A stretch of DNA of 64,000 nucleotides from contig DASTKG010000052.1 in the NCBI GenBank assembly GCA_035716005.1, positions 1 through 64,000 of the forward strand, given 5' to 3'. Numbering within the stretch: position 1 is the stretch's first letter; the number at the start of each line of letters is the position of its first letter. Shown one piece after another: positions 49,372-61,900 of the stretch. The notes under the pieces are model-generated. The model did not search any database. It saw only the letters and a program-made list of their open reading frames with translations, and had not been told where the DNA came from. Position numbers and translations under genes: made by a program. This DNA comes from SZUA-252 sp035716005. GTDB lineage: Bacteria; Eisenbacteria; RBG-16-71-46; SZUA-252.

Positions 49372-49400
49372 TTGACTTCCGTCCCGGCGGGCCCTACCGT
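49372..49400 (+). promoter_or_regulatory. Promoter upstream of the small-lipoprotein/phoH operon
   Basis: TTGACT, 17-nt spacer, TACCGT. It lies after aspS and is followed by an unusually AT-rich patch (about 49440-49480). Confidence 0.55.
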
Positions 49401-49448
49401 CGATTCCGTGGCGAGGGTGCCGGGAGGGGCTCTCGCCGATCATTTAAA

Positions 49449-49853
49449 TTGAATAATATCAATCACTTAGAAATCGATCGCCGCGCCTCGTCCCACGGGG
49501 TGCGCCTCCATCGCCGCACGGCGCCGGCCAGCGTCCGTCCGGACGGATTCTGGTCACGCCTTCGAATCATCCCCCCTCGAGCGGCGGCTATCGAGCTCCT
49601 AAGTATATTGACAATAGTGACTTGCGGTTGTGGAGGAGCCACGGCGCCGTGCCCGACGCCGACCACCGACCTCGACCGCCATCGGGAAGAATCGGCCCAG
49701 GCGCAGCGGGCGGCCTCGAAAGCGGCATCGGAGGCGAGAGCGGCGGAGGCGAAGCGGGCCGACCTGGAACGCCGCGTGGCGGCCTCCAGCGCGGCCTACG
49801 ACTCGCTTTCGCTCGCCCGCCCCACGTCCTCCCCCCGGACCTCGAAACCGTGA
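49449..49853 (+). CDS. Small Ala/Arg-rich lipoprotein, start uncertain
   Basis: It has up to 134 residues from the ATG at 49449, which lies in an AT-rich patch with no ribosome site; a GTG near 49500 is another option. A hydrophobic segment (AAAIELLSILTIVT) ends in CGCGG, giving possible lipobox cysteines. The rest is a Ser/Ala/Glu/Arg-rich helix likely to form a coiled coil (RAASKAASEARAAEAKRAD). It overlaps the next gene by GTGA, which supports translation of the 3' part. No family is recognised. It resembles small envelope spacer lipoproteins. Confidence 0.55.
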   Translation: MNNINHLEIDRRASSHGVRLHRRTAPASVRPDGFWSRLRIIPPRAAAIELLSILTIVTCGCGGATAPCPTPTTDLDRHREESAQAQRAASKAASEARAAEAKRADLERRVAASSAAYDSLSLARPTSSPRTSKP

Positions 49854-50373
49854 GGCGGGGGATGGCCGTGACGCTCTCCATGGCGGCGGGGCTCGGGTTC
49901 CTGGCCTGCGGATGCGGGAAACCCGTGCTGCGCGTGGCCGACGCGTCGCTGGGCGACTACTACACCGAGAAGGAGTTCAGGAAACTGAGCGAGGAGCAGC
50001 GCCAGGATTACTGCCAGGAGCTGGCCGAGCAGGATTCCATTTACCGGGAGGAGATCGCCGACGCGCGGACGGCCGGCGACCGATTCGCCGGCCGCGCCCA
50101 GGCCGCCCGCGCCGCCGCCGATTCGCTGGCGCGGCTCGCCGATTCGCTCGACACGCGCGTCGCGGAACTGCGCCGGACGCCGCCGGCCGAAACGCCGGCC
50201 GCGGCGGGGAGAGCCACCGTCACGGTCGGACCGGGCGATTCGCTCTGGCGGATCAGCGCGCGCGAGGCCGTCTACGGCGACGGACACCGCTGGAACGAGC
50301 TCTACGAGGCCAACCGGGACCGGATCCGGGACGCCGATCGGATCTATCCGGGACAGGAGCTGGTGGTGCCACG

Positions 50374-50377
<4 letters not shown>
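49850..50377 (+). CDS. LysM-domain lipoprotein with coiled coil
   Basis: It has 175 residues from the GTG overlapping the previous stop; an ATG at 49862 would give a cleaner signal (MAVTLSMAAGLGFLACGC). The lipobox-like LACGC resembles that of the preceding gene. An acidic region (YYTEKEFRKLSEEQRQDYC) and an Ala/Asp-rich coiled coil lead to a C-terminal LysM domain: VTVGPGDSLWRISAREAVYG and YEANRDRIRDADRIYPGQEL. LysM binds peptidoglycan, so the protein probably bridges a membrane and the wall. Its TGA overlaps the phoH ATG. Confidence 0.85.
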
Positions 50378-51373
<996 letters not shown>

Positions 51374-51384
<11 letters not shown>

Positions 51385-53665
51385 GAACCTCCGAATCCTC
51401 GAGTCGCGCCGGCGCGAGCGGGCGCCCTGGAAGGCGGCCCTCGCCGCCGTCTTCGGGCCGCGCTTCCGGAGGATCACGCTCTTCGTCGGATTCCTGGCGT
51501 ACGCCTGCCTTCTCTTCCCGCGAGATTCCTCCTTCGAGGTCATGACGCTGCGCGAGGGGTATCCCGCGAAGCGCGACCTCATCGCTCCGGTCCAGTTCTA
51601 CCTTCTCAAGGACAGGAACCAGTACCGGGCCGAGCAGGGGATCGCGGCGAGGCGCGTGGCGCCGGTCTATTCCGTCGACGCGAGCGTCACCGCCGCGAGC
51701 GCGGCGCTCCTCGATTCGCTCCGCGCGGCCGCCTCCCAAGGGAGCGGCCTCGCGGCGCGAGTGAGGACGCTCGGGCTCGGCCCGGACGCCTCGCGGATCC
51801 TCGCCGGCCCCGACGCGAGACGGATCCTTCCGATCGCGGCGCGGCTCTCCGAGCGGGCGCACGCGGCCGGACTCCTCGCCGAGCTCGACGGGGCGCGCAT
51901 CGACACCGAATCGCCGGTCGCCATGGTCGAGCGGGACGGCGTGCGCATGCGCACGCCGTGGGACGAGCTCCTCGACGTGAAGGAACTCCGCGATCTGGCG
52001 TGGGAGGACGGCGTGCGCGCCTTCCCGGGCCGGCCGGAGGCGGCGCAGGCGCTCCAGGACCTCGTCCTGGCCGCCACGCTCCCGAATCTCCACTACGAGG
52101 CCTCGACCACCGAGCGGCTCCGGAGCGAAGCGCGGAACGCCGTGAATCCCTACGACGGCCTCGTTCGGAAGGACGAGAAGATCATCGGCAGCCACGAAAT
52201 CGCGACGGCCGAGCACATTCGAAAGCTGGAGTCGCTCCGGGCGTGGCGGGCCCACGACAAGCCCGCGCCCGATTGGCGGACCGATCTTCAGCCGGTGCTG
52301 GGGCGGCTGATCCTCATCGCGTTCCTCATCCTCGGCTTTTCGGCCTATCTGAAGCTCCATCATCCGAGCGTCTACGCCGAGACGCCGCCGCTCCTCCTCC
52401 TCGCGATTCTCTCGGCGCTCGTGATGGGGGTGGGCTGGCTCGTGGTGAATCAGTTCCGCGGCTACGAGATGCTCATTCCGATCACCGTCCTGTCGCTCTC
52501 GGCGGCGCTCCTCTTCGGGAACGCTCTGGCCTTCGCGGCGACGCTGGTGGCGTCGCTCCTCACGGGCGTCGTCTTCGGGCTCGGGCTCCCGTTCCTCACG
52601 GGGAGCGCCCTCGCCGGCATCGCCGCCATCGGCACGGCGACCGGCGTGCGCCGCCGCCGCGACTTCTACCGTCCGATGCTGGTGGTGGCCCTGACCTACG
52701 CGGTGGCGATCGCCGCGATGGGCCTCGTCGACGGCGCGCGCATCGACATCCTGGTCCGCCGCATGGCGTGGGGCATGGGCGCCGGGCTCGCCTCGGTCCT
52801 CGCGGTCACGATGCTCCTGCCGCTCCTCGAGAGCGTCTTCACCGTGACGACCGACATCACGCTCCTCGAGCTGGCCGATCTGAACCGCCCGATTCTCCGC
52901 CGCCTCATGCTCGAGGCGCCGGGGACCTATCACCACAGCATCGTGGTCGGCACGCTCGCCGAGTCGGCCGCCGCGGCCATCGGCGGGAATCCGCTCCTCG
53001 CGCGGGTCGGGGCCTACTATCACGACATCGGAAAGATCGACAAAGCCGAGTACTACGTGGAGAATCAGTCGAGCGCGCGGAACCGGCACGAGAAGCTCTC
53101 CCCCACGATGAGCAGCCTCATCATCCAGGCGCACGTGCGCGAAGGGGCCGAGATCGCGCGGAAGGAGAAGTTGCCGAAGGCGATCGTGAACGCCATCCTG
53201 GAGCACCACGGGACGACGATTCTCAGCTTCTTCTACGCGAAGGAGCAGGGCCGCCGGAAGCAGGAGGAGAAGCAGAAGAAGCTGAACGCGTCCGAACTCG
53301 AGGTGCCGGAGGCCGAGTTCCGCTATCCGGGCCCCAAGCCGAGGTCGAAGGAGACCGCGGTGCTGATGCTCGCCGACGCCGTGGAAGCGGCGGCGCGCTC
53401 CCTGAACGAACCGACGCCGGGCCGGATCCGCGGCGTCGTCAACCGGATCCTCGACGCGCGCGTGAAGGACGGCCAGCTCGATGAAAGCCCGATCACCTTC
53501 GAAGAACTCGCGAAGATCCGGGATTCCTTCATCCCGATCCTCACGGCGCTCTTCCACGCTCGCGTCCACTACCCGGGCGTCTTCGCCGAAGAGCCCCGCG
53601 TTCGTCCCGCGGACGACCGTGGCCAGCCCCGCGAAGGATCCCGGCTTAAGATCGACAACTCTTAG
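51374..53665 (+). CDS. 7TM-HD family protein (PgpH-like phosphohydrolase)
   Basis: It has 763 residues. An N-terminal helix (ITLFVGFLAYACLLF) is followed by a long extracytoplasmic 7TMR-HDED domain (about 55-300), then about seven helices (310-480, e.g. LILIAFLILGFSAYLKL and LIPITVLSLSAALLFG). The cytoplasmic HD domain carries YHHSIVVGTLAESAAAAIGG, LARVGAYYHDIGKIDKAEYY and ILEHHGTTILSFFY. Relatives hydrolyse cyclic di-AMP in Firmicutes; that activity here is inferred. It sits between phoH and ybeY, the conserved location, and overlaps both neighbours. Confidence 0.93.
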
Positions 53666-54071
53666 GGCGCTCGTCGTGGAGGCGCTCCGTCTCCTGGGCC
53701 GCCCGAACGCCACGCTCTCCGTCGTGCTGGCCGACGACCGGCTGGTCCGGGAGCTGAACCGCGACTACCGGGAGGCGGACAAGGCCACCGACGTCCTCTC
53801 CTTCGCGTTCGCCGACCCCGCCGCGCTCGCCGACCCCGCCGCGCGGCTCTTCCTGGGCGAGATCTACGTCTCCGTCGAAACGGCCCGCCGCCAGGCTCGC
53901 GCCGCGCGCCGTCCGTACGCCCGCGAGGTCGCGCACCTCGTGGTGCACGGGCTCCTTCATCTCCTGGGGCACGACCACGCGATGGCGGGCGAGCGGAGCC
54001 GCATGAGGGCGGAGGAACGCCGGCTCCTGAGGGCCCTCTCGCCGCGCATTCGGGCTCTCCAAGTGCTATAA
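53619..54071 (+). CDS. ybeY: Endoribonuclease YbeY (rRNA maturation)
   Basis: It has 150 residues from the GTG at 53619, inside the end of the previous gene; a GTG at 53676 would remove the first helix. The core has LSVVLADDRLVRELNRDYR, ATDVLSFAF and LGEIYVSVETA. The zinc site is complete as HLVVHGLLHLLGHDH. YbeY is a metal-dependent RNase for 16S 3' maturation and ribosome quality control. It lies in the standard phoH-pgpH-ybeY order. The remaining upstream frame shadows the pgpH-like gene. Confidence 0.94.
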   Translation: MASPAKDPGLRSTTLRALVVEALRLLGRPNATLSVVLADDRLVRELNRDYREADKATDVLSFAFADPAALADPAARLFLGEIYVSVETARRQARAARRPYAREVAHLVVHGLLHLLGHDHAMAGERSRMRAEERRLLRALSPRIRALQVL

Positions 54072-54078
54072 TCAAACG

Positions 54079-54672
54079 ATGTTGCGTCTGCTCCGCTCCA
54101 ATTTCATCACGGGCCTCCTCGTCCTCGCGCCGCTCGCCATCACGGGCTACATCGTCTATCGCCTCTTCGTCTGGGTCGATCACCTGCTCGGCGCCACGCT
54201 TCGCGGCGGCTACATCCGCCCGGGCGGCGTGCCGGGGCTCGGATTCCTGACCGTGATCGTCATCATCGTGGTCACGGGAGCGATCGCGAACAATTTCCTC
54301 GGCCGGCAGGTCGGGGCGGCCATCGAGTCGATGCTCTTGAAGGTGCCCGTCCTGCGAGGCGTCTACGTCACGCTCAAGGAGATCGGCGAGGCGGTTCTGA
54401 GCGACCGGAAGACCGCCTTCCAGAAAGTCGTCCTCGTGGAGTATCCGAGGCCCGGGATCTACAGCATCGGGCTCGTGACGGGGGACGCGCCCCGCACCTT
54501 CGACGAAGCGTCGGGACAGGAATTGCGCGGCGTCTTCATCCCCACGACTCCCAATCCGACCACCGGCCCTCTCATCTATCTCACCGATGCGCAGATGATT
54601 CCCACGTCGCTCCGCGTGGAGCAGGCGGTGAAGATGGTCGTCTCGGGCGGCGTCGTCGTTCCACCGGAATAG
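54079..54672 (+). CDS. DUF502 family membrane protein
   Basis: It has 197 residues. Two N-terminal helices (FITGLLVLAPLAITGYIVYRLF and LGFLTVIVIIVVTGAIANNFLG) enclose a short loop. The DUF502 signature continues through VPVLRGVYVTLKEIGEAVLS, FQKVVLVEYPRPGIYSIGLVTG, VFIPTTPNPTTGPLIYL and the C-terminal VKMVVSGGVV. The function of the family is poorly defined; plant homologues are membrane proteins. It lies 7 bases after ybeY and 3 before recO, within the same operon. Confidence 0.92.
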   Translation: MLRLLRSNFITGLLVLAPLAITGYIVYRLFVWVDHLLGATLRGGYIRPGGVPGLGFLTVIVIIVVTGAIANNFLGRQVGAAIESMLLKVPVLRGVYVTLKEIGEAVLSDRKTAFQKVVLVEYPRPGIYSIGLVTGDAPRTFDEASGQELRGVFIPTTPNPTTGPLIYLTDAQMIPTSLRVEQAVKMVVSGGVVVPPE

Positions 54673-54675
54673 CGC

Positions 54676-55451
54676 GTGGCCATCGAACAGACCGACGCGC
54701 TCGTCATCCGTTCCTACCGGCTCGGGGAAACGAGTCTCATCGTCAGCCTCTTCACGACCGAGTTCGGGCTCATGCGCTGCGTCGCCAAGGGCGCGCGCGG
54801 TCCGAAGAGCCGCTTCGGCGGCGCCCTGGAACCGGGAGTCCGGCTCCGCGCCGTCGTCTACCGGAAGCCGAACCGCGATCTCCAGCTCCTCTCCAAGGCC
54901 GACGTCGTCGCCTACTGGCCCGCCCTCTGGGAGGACCCGGATCGATTCGCGCGGGCCGGCTCCGTGCTCGAGTTCCTGGAGCGGGCCGCGTACGGGGAAG
55001 GGGAGGACTCGGAGCTGATGGAGCTGGCCGCGTCGACCCTGGCGGCGATGGCCGAGGCGCCGCTCGACGTGCTCGAGGCGATGCTCCGCGCATTCGAGGT
55101 GCAGGCATGCCGGCGTCTCGGGTACGCTCCGGAGCTCACCGTCTGTCTGGAATGCAGGCGGACGCTCGAGGGGGGAGGACTCTTCCATCCCGTGCGCGGC
55201 GGTCTTCTCTGCGGGGACCCCTGCGGGGACGACGGGGGCGCCTTCCGGCTCTCGGAGAAGGCGCGCCGCACGCTGGTCGCCCTGGCCGATCGGCCGGTCG
55301 CCGCCGTCGCGTCCTGGGTCATGGAGCGTTATCCGGGCCCCGAAGTGGCCCGGGCCATCGAACGATTCCTCGCGGCGCATCTCGAGCGCTTCGAAGGTCT
55401 GCGCGCGCAGCGCGTGGGAGAACAACTTGCTCGTTACGCGGGAGGCCTGAA

Positions 55452-55455
<4 letters not shown>
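54676..55455 (+). CDS. recO: DNA repair protein RecO
   Basis: It has 259 residues and a GTG start. The N-terminal OB fold is recognisable as TDALVIRSYRLGETSLIVSL and VAKGARGPKSRFGGALEP. A helical C-terminal half contains the zinc cluster: CLEC about 155-158 and LLCGDPC about 176-182. RecO loads RecA onto SSB-coated DNA with RecR in the RecFOR pathway. It is ATGA-coupled to glyQ. The neighbourhood of ybeY and recO is common in bacteria. Confidence 0.95.
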
Positions 55456-56391
<936 letters not shown>

Positions 56392-56399
<8 letters not shown>

Positions 56400-58515
56400 G
56401 CGCCTCCTGCTCGAGATCGGCTGCGAGGAGCTGCCGGCGTCGTTCGTCGGGCCGGCCCTCGAGGAGCTGGAAGCGCTGGCGCGGGCGGGGCTCGCGGAAG
56501 CCCGTCTCTCGTTCGGAGCCGTTCGCGTCCTCGGCACGCCGCGCCGTCTGGCGCTTCTCGTCGAGGGGCTCGCCGAGCGCCAGGAGGACCGGACGCGGGA
56601 AGTGCTCGGCCCGGCCGTCCGCGTGGCCTACGACGCGAAGGGCGCTCCCACGAACGCCGCGGCGGGCTTCGCGAAGGGGGCCGGGGTTCCGGTGGAGTCG
56701 CTCGAGCGGGCCACGACGCCGAAGGGGGAGTACCTCATGGCGCGCGTGCACGACGTGGGGGAACCGTCGGCCAAGGTCCTGCCCGCGCTCCTCGTCTCCT
56801 GGATCACGGGAATTCACTTTCCGAAGACGATGCACTGGAACGCCACCGGGCGCTTCGCGCGTCCTGTCCGCTGGCTCGTCTCGCTCCTCGACGGGGATCT
56901 CCTCCCGCTGGAGTGTTTCGGAGTCGCCGCCGGCACCCGGTCGAGAGGGCACCGGACGCTCGCCCCGGGATGGGTCGAGATCGGGCGCCCCGAGCGCTAC
57001 GTCGACGCTCTCCGCGACGCGGGGGTCGTCGTCGATCCCGCCGAGCGGCGACGCCGGATCGAGGAGGAGCTGGCGAGCGCCGTGGTGCCGATCGGCGGGC
57101 GCGCGGTGGAGGACGCCGAGCTCCTCGACGAGGTGACGCAGCTCGTCGAGTGGCCCGAAGCGGTGGTCGGCTCGTTCGACTCGAAATACCTCCAGCTCCC
57201 GCGGCCGGTCGTCGTGACCGCCATGCGCGCCCATCAGCGCTACTTCGCCGTGGAGCGCCCCGACGGCTCGCTCCTCGGGAATTTCGTCATGATCCGGAGC
57301 GGCCGCGGCGACGGGGCCGACCAGGTGCGCCGCGGAACGCAGGCCGTCCTTCGAGCGCGGCTCGAGGACGCCCGGTTCTACTGGGAGAACGATCTGAAGG
57401 GCGGGCTCGAATCGAAGCTGGAGACACTCAAGGGAATCGTCTGGCACGAGAAGCTCGGGTCGATCTACGACCGCACGCAGCGTCTCGGATTTCTCGTCGA
57501 CGACCTGGCCCGATCGCTCGCGCCGAACGCCCGCGCCGCCGCCTCCCGCGCCGCGCGGCTCTGCAAGGCCGATCTCGCGACCGAGATGGTCCGCTCGGGC
57601 AAGGAGTTCGCCACGCTCCAGGGGATCGTGGGCGCCGAGTACGCGGCGGCGACCGGCGAGCCCGAGGGCGTGGTCCGGGCGATTCGCGAGCACTACCTCC
57701 CGCAGGGGCCTTCCGACCCGCTTCCCGCGACCGTGGAGGGGACGCTCCTGAGTCTGGCCGATCGGATCGAGGCGATCGTCGGCGGGCTCAGGGCCGGCCT
57801 CGAGGTGACGGGCTCGCAGGACCCGTACGGGCTTCGCCGCGCGGGGAACGGGGTCGTGCGGATTCTCCTCGAGAAGCAGCTCCGTCTCGACGTGCTGGAA
57901 GTCGCGTCCCGACTCTCGGCGTACTTTGAGAAGTCGGGCGTCCCGGTCGACCCCAAGGCGGGCGACCTGGTCGCCTTCTGGGCCCAGCGGCTCGAGAGCG
58001 CGCTGGAGGAGCAGGGGGTGACCCACGACACGGCGGCGGCGGTTCTGGCCGTCCGTCCCGGGGATCCGCTCGACGTCCTGGCGCGGGCCCGCGCGATCGA
58101 CGAGATCCGCCGGAGCGAGGACTTCGAGGGCCTCATGGTCGGCTACCGGCGGGCCGCGAATCTCCTCCGCACGGCCAAACCGGGCGACATTTCCGGCTCG
58201 GGGTCGCCGCTGGCCGAGCGCGCCGAGAATTTCGGGGAGAAAGTGGAGGCCGATCTCCACCTCGAGACGAAGATGGCGAGGCAAGCGGTGGAGACGCTCC
58301 TCCAGGGCGACGCGCCCGATTATCCCAAGGCGCTTCGGATCCTCCTCGGCCTCCGACCGCCGATTGACGGATTCTTCGACGGGGTGATGGTTATGGTAGA
58401 CGACACCGTCGCTCGTCGGCGTCGCCTCGGACTCCTCGAAGAGGTCCGGCAGACGTTTCTACGAATAGCGGACTTCTCCGCCCTCCCGGCGGGCGCAGGT
58501 CAAAAAGCTACTTGA
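56392..58515 (+). CDS. glyS: Glycyl-tRNA synthetase beta subunit
   Basis: It has 707 residues and a GTG start. It begins LLLEIGCEELPASFVGPALE, and has GIHFPKTMHWNATGRFARPV and VTAMRAHQRYFAVERPDG, with the HD-like segment LCKADLATEMVRSGKEF and GSQDPYGLRRAGNGVVRILL. It binds the tRNA acceptor and anticodon. The C-terminal DALR-like helical region includes DGVMVMVDD. Its TGA lies inside the -35 of the strong promoter for the giant surface protein, so the operon ends exactly where the next unit begins. Confidence 0.97.
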
Positions 58516-58540
58516 CACTAGCCGGTTTCTGACCTATACT
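58512..58540 (+). promoter_or_regulatory. Near-perfect consensus promoter of the giant surface-protein gene
   Basis: TTGACA, 17-nt spacer, TATACT: the best match to sigma-70 consensus in the window. The -35 contains the glyS stop. Predicted start is near 58547, giving a leader of about 440 nt. Confidence 0.8.
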
Positions 58541-58986
58541 GGGCGGGTAAAGGAGATAGAATAATCTGTCTCCAGACAGCCGCAACCGCTAGAACCGATT
58601 GATATTACAGCGAATGCACGACACCCGATGGGCTGACGGTGCGGCTCGCTTTGTCTTTGGGGTTACTCGCGTTCGGCGCGTTTTCGCTTATTCGAGAGAT
58701 TGATGGTAAGGGGGTGAGAGGACAGAGCGCTCTCTGGCTACCACTCGATTTTTGAAGAAGTTATGGAATGTGGATCGATTCGACGAAATTCAAAAGAGAG
58801 AAAGGAGGTCGGTAGGATTTCTCGTGAAGGGTAAGTCCATCAGCGCTCGAACTGTCCCGAACGAGCGGACGAACCCGACGCAGCACTCCAGACTCAACTA
58901 GAATTACCGAATCCCGTGTCGTGAAGTTCCAGTTAGTCCTCCCGATCTAGGGCTCCGAGTCAGGAAACACTAAGGAGGATGTGACA
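58541..58986 (+). other. Long, lower-GC 5' leader of the surface-protein mRNA
   Basis: These 446 bases are visibly richer in A and T than the rest of the window and contain no long ORF. Three ribosome-site-like runs occur: TAAAGGAG near 58548, AAAGGAGGT near 58799, and the functional AGGAGG at 58973-58978, eight bases before the ATG. The first two have no start codon at the right distance. A 23-codon ATG ORF (58763-58834) exists but has no good ribosome site. I recognise no riboswitch or tRNA. The leader may stabilise the mRNA, bind a protein or hold a small RNA. Confidence 0.6.
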
Positions 58987-61900
58987 ATGCGGAAAACCTT
59001 GTTCGCCTTGCTGGGTCTCGTGGCGATCGGATCGTGGGCCGTCCCGGCCCTCGCCGGTGTCGCTTTCAACGACCCGCCCAAGGCGTTCGCGCCGATTCCG
59101 CTCGAGAATCGTGCGGGCGCTATCGGAGCAATGGCAAAGAGCGGCACCAATTACCAGGCCACGCTGAGCGGCACGCTCATCAAGCAGGCGTCGGCCACCA
59201 CCTCGTGGTTCCTCTATCCGGGCGCTTGCACCGACCGTGCGAACAACACGTGGGTGCCTCGTACCGCGGTCCAGGCCGACTCGCTCAACTCGTACCTCGT
59301 CGGTTCGCAGGGCGGATACGGGCGTGCGGATCAGTCGCTTTCCGAGAAGCTGTTCCATATCGTTAGCTCGGGCCTGCCGGTCGGCCAGAAGCCGAACGGC
59401 ATCAACGGCACGAACGCGATCTGGGCCGGAAAGTACGACGCGAACTGGGTGAACCCGGTCGGCTATCCGAACCTCACGAACCAGATCCTTTACATCGATC
59501 TCGAGTCGAACCGGGCGCCGATCGCGGCGAACACCGGTACGTACACGATCACGATGAAGCTGAACAGCTCCACCGAGCAGAATTACGACTTCCTGTACTT
59601 CATCGGTGGCGGCGATGCCGACGCGAACAACTTCGGCGACGAAGATCCGCTCGGCAACGACCGCGGCGGCTTCGACCAGGTTCGCTCGACCGGATCGTTC
59701 GACGCTGCCACGCTTCAGGCCACGCTCACCGGCTCCATCATCGCCACGACCTCGGGTCTCCTGCCGTTCATCAATGGCTCGGCGGGTCCGACGATCGTGG
59801 GCGAGGGCGGTTCGCAGCCGGCGACGGTCAACCTGAACTTCCACATGACGACGGACAACCGTGCGTTCTACATCCTCTTCACCGCCGACTGTCTCTTCTC
59901 GAGCGAAGACGGCCTCTGGCCCTTCGGCACGGGCGTGACGATCGACGACCTCACGGTGTTCGACGGCAGCGTGACCCGTAACCTCTACGTCGACCAGACG
60001 GCTGCCGGCGGCTCGGACACGGTGGGTGGCGACATCCTCGTGGCCGATCCGATCACGGCGACCGAGACGGACGGCGTGCGCATCTCGGCCCGCGTGTTCC
60101 CCGGCAAGGGCGAGCTCTGGGCCATCCAGCAGGGCAGCAGCTACACCACGTCCGACATCTGCCAGACGCAGAAGAACGCCACCACGGACCGCTTCTTCCT
60201 GGGCGTCGACCCCGTGACCAAGAACGCGCTTCCCGGCCAGTTCAACTCGGTCGTGACGTGCACGTTCGCGGTGCCGGCCGGCACGGCCGACATCACGGCG
60301 CTCTGGGGCGAGTACCTGAACCTGCCGCGTACCACGGGCTACGTTCAGTACTCGGAGTACCGCTACTTCAAGGACGGCTCCTGGTCCAACTGGGAGAATA
60401 CGGCTGCCGGCGGCGGTGTCCGCACGTCGGTGATCGACCAGTGGGTGGTTGACGGCGATCCGCTCGCCTCGGCCGTCCAGGCCGATTCGTTCCAGGTCCG
60501 CTACAACATTCAGTGCATCACGGCGTTCGCCGCTGACCGCACGAATTGCGACAACAACACGCAGTACGCCGTGCTCTACGACGACCTGTTCCTGCAGGTC
60601 ACGACGGGCGTTCCGGCGCCGGTGTTCGGTATCTTCCCGGGTTCGGTGGCGCAGTCGACCTTCGTCGACGGCAACATGACCGGCTTGAACTGCACCGTCA
60701 CGCCGTGCTGGCCTGGCATCCGTGGTTCGGACCTCCAGACCAACCCGAACGTCGACATCGCTCGTAGCGCGGTGAAGGACAATCTCAACTCGCCGCTCGG
60801 CGACTCGCTCACGATGTCCTTCGTGACCGGTCTCCGCAAGAACGGCATGGGCATCAACTGGCACTACGGTTACGACAAGTCTGTGAACGGCGGTCTCACC
60901 GTCGCGATCACGAACGGCGCGTACAACCCGGCGTTCGATACGCCTCGGGTGATCTACCGCCTGTTCGACCCGGCCTCGAAGACCTGGAGCCCGTGGGACT
61001 CGACGTCCCTCAACGGCAACAACGTCTCCGTCGCGGGCGACACGGTCGTCATCGACTCCGAGTACCGCTTGAACTGGCCGCCGGCCGACAAGGTTGGTCT
61101 CAACCTGCCGGGCGGATTCACGATCAACGGTCAGGGCGCCTACAACAACCTGGCGTTCCTCCCGCGCGGTACGCGGATGCAGTACTACTTCAAGGCGGTC
61201 GACATCAACGGCGGCGTCAGCTACCAGTTCACGACCGATGCGCTCTCGCGCGAGGTCGAGGACCTGCCGACGCTTCCGGGCAGCGCGAACATCGCTGCTG
61301 ACATCGTCGAGTTCGACGTTCTCCCGCGCGTTTATCCGGCGGGCACGGCGGGGACGCTTGCGGCGGGTCGCACCGACACGCCGGTCCTGAATCTCGACGG
61401 CGCCTACTGTGGTTGGGGCTTCGGCCAGGATCCCGTCACCGCGGCTCTCCGCGGCATGGGCGTCCGCGCCGACCGGTACCGTCCTCTCGCGGCGATCGAC
61501 GAGGGTCATCTCCTCGGCGGGCACGAACTCGCCCCCGATCGTCCGTCGCGTCAGAGCAATTACTTCCCGAATAAGGATGAGTACGGGATCAAGGATTCGC
61601 TCGCGACGTGGTACCGCATCATGATCCAGAATTCGCACACCAGCACGGTCCCGTCGATCGACGAGTCCGCGGCTCAGCTCGTTTCCGACTGGGCGGCCAC
61701 GGATACCGGCGCTAACGGCGGCGATCGCTGCATCTTCTTCTCGGGCGATGACGCCTTCAACTCGCTGACCAACTCTCCGGTCGGCGTCCCCGGCGCCCGC
61801 AAGCTCGCGCTCTCGACGGCCGTCTTCGGCGTCGCGAACGTGGTGACGCTGGCTCCGAGCGCGGCGAAGGGCTCCTGGGCGGGTACGACCGGCAATGCGT

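Noticed and set aside
58763..58834. A 23-codon leader peptide ORF
   Set aside because: It lacks a ribosome site at a workable distance and has no regulatory codon run.
58541..58986. A tRNA, 6S RNA or riboswitch in the long leader
   Set aside because: No T-loop consensus, CCA end, 6S-like bubble or known aptamer core could be recognised by eye. It is left as an uncharacterised leader.
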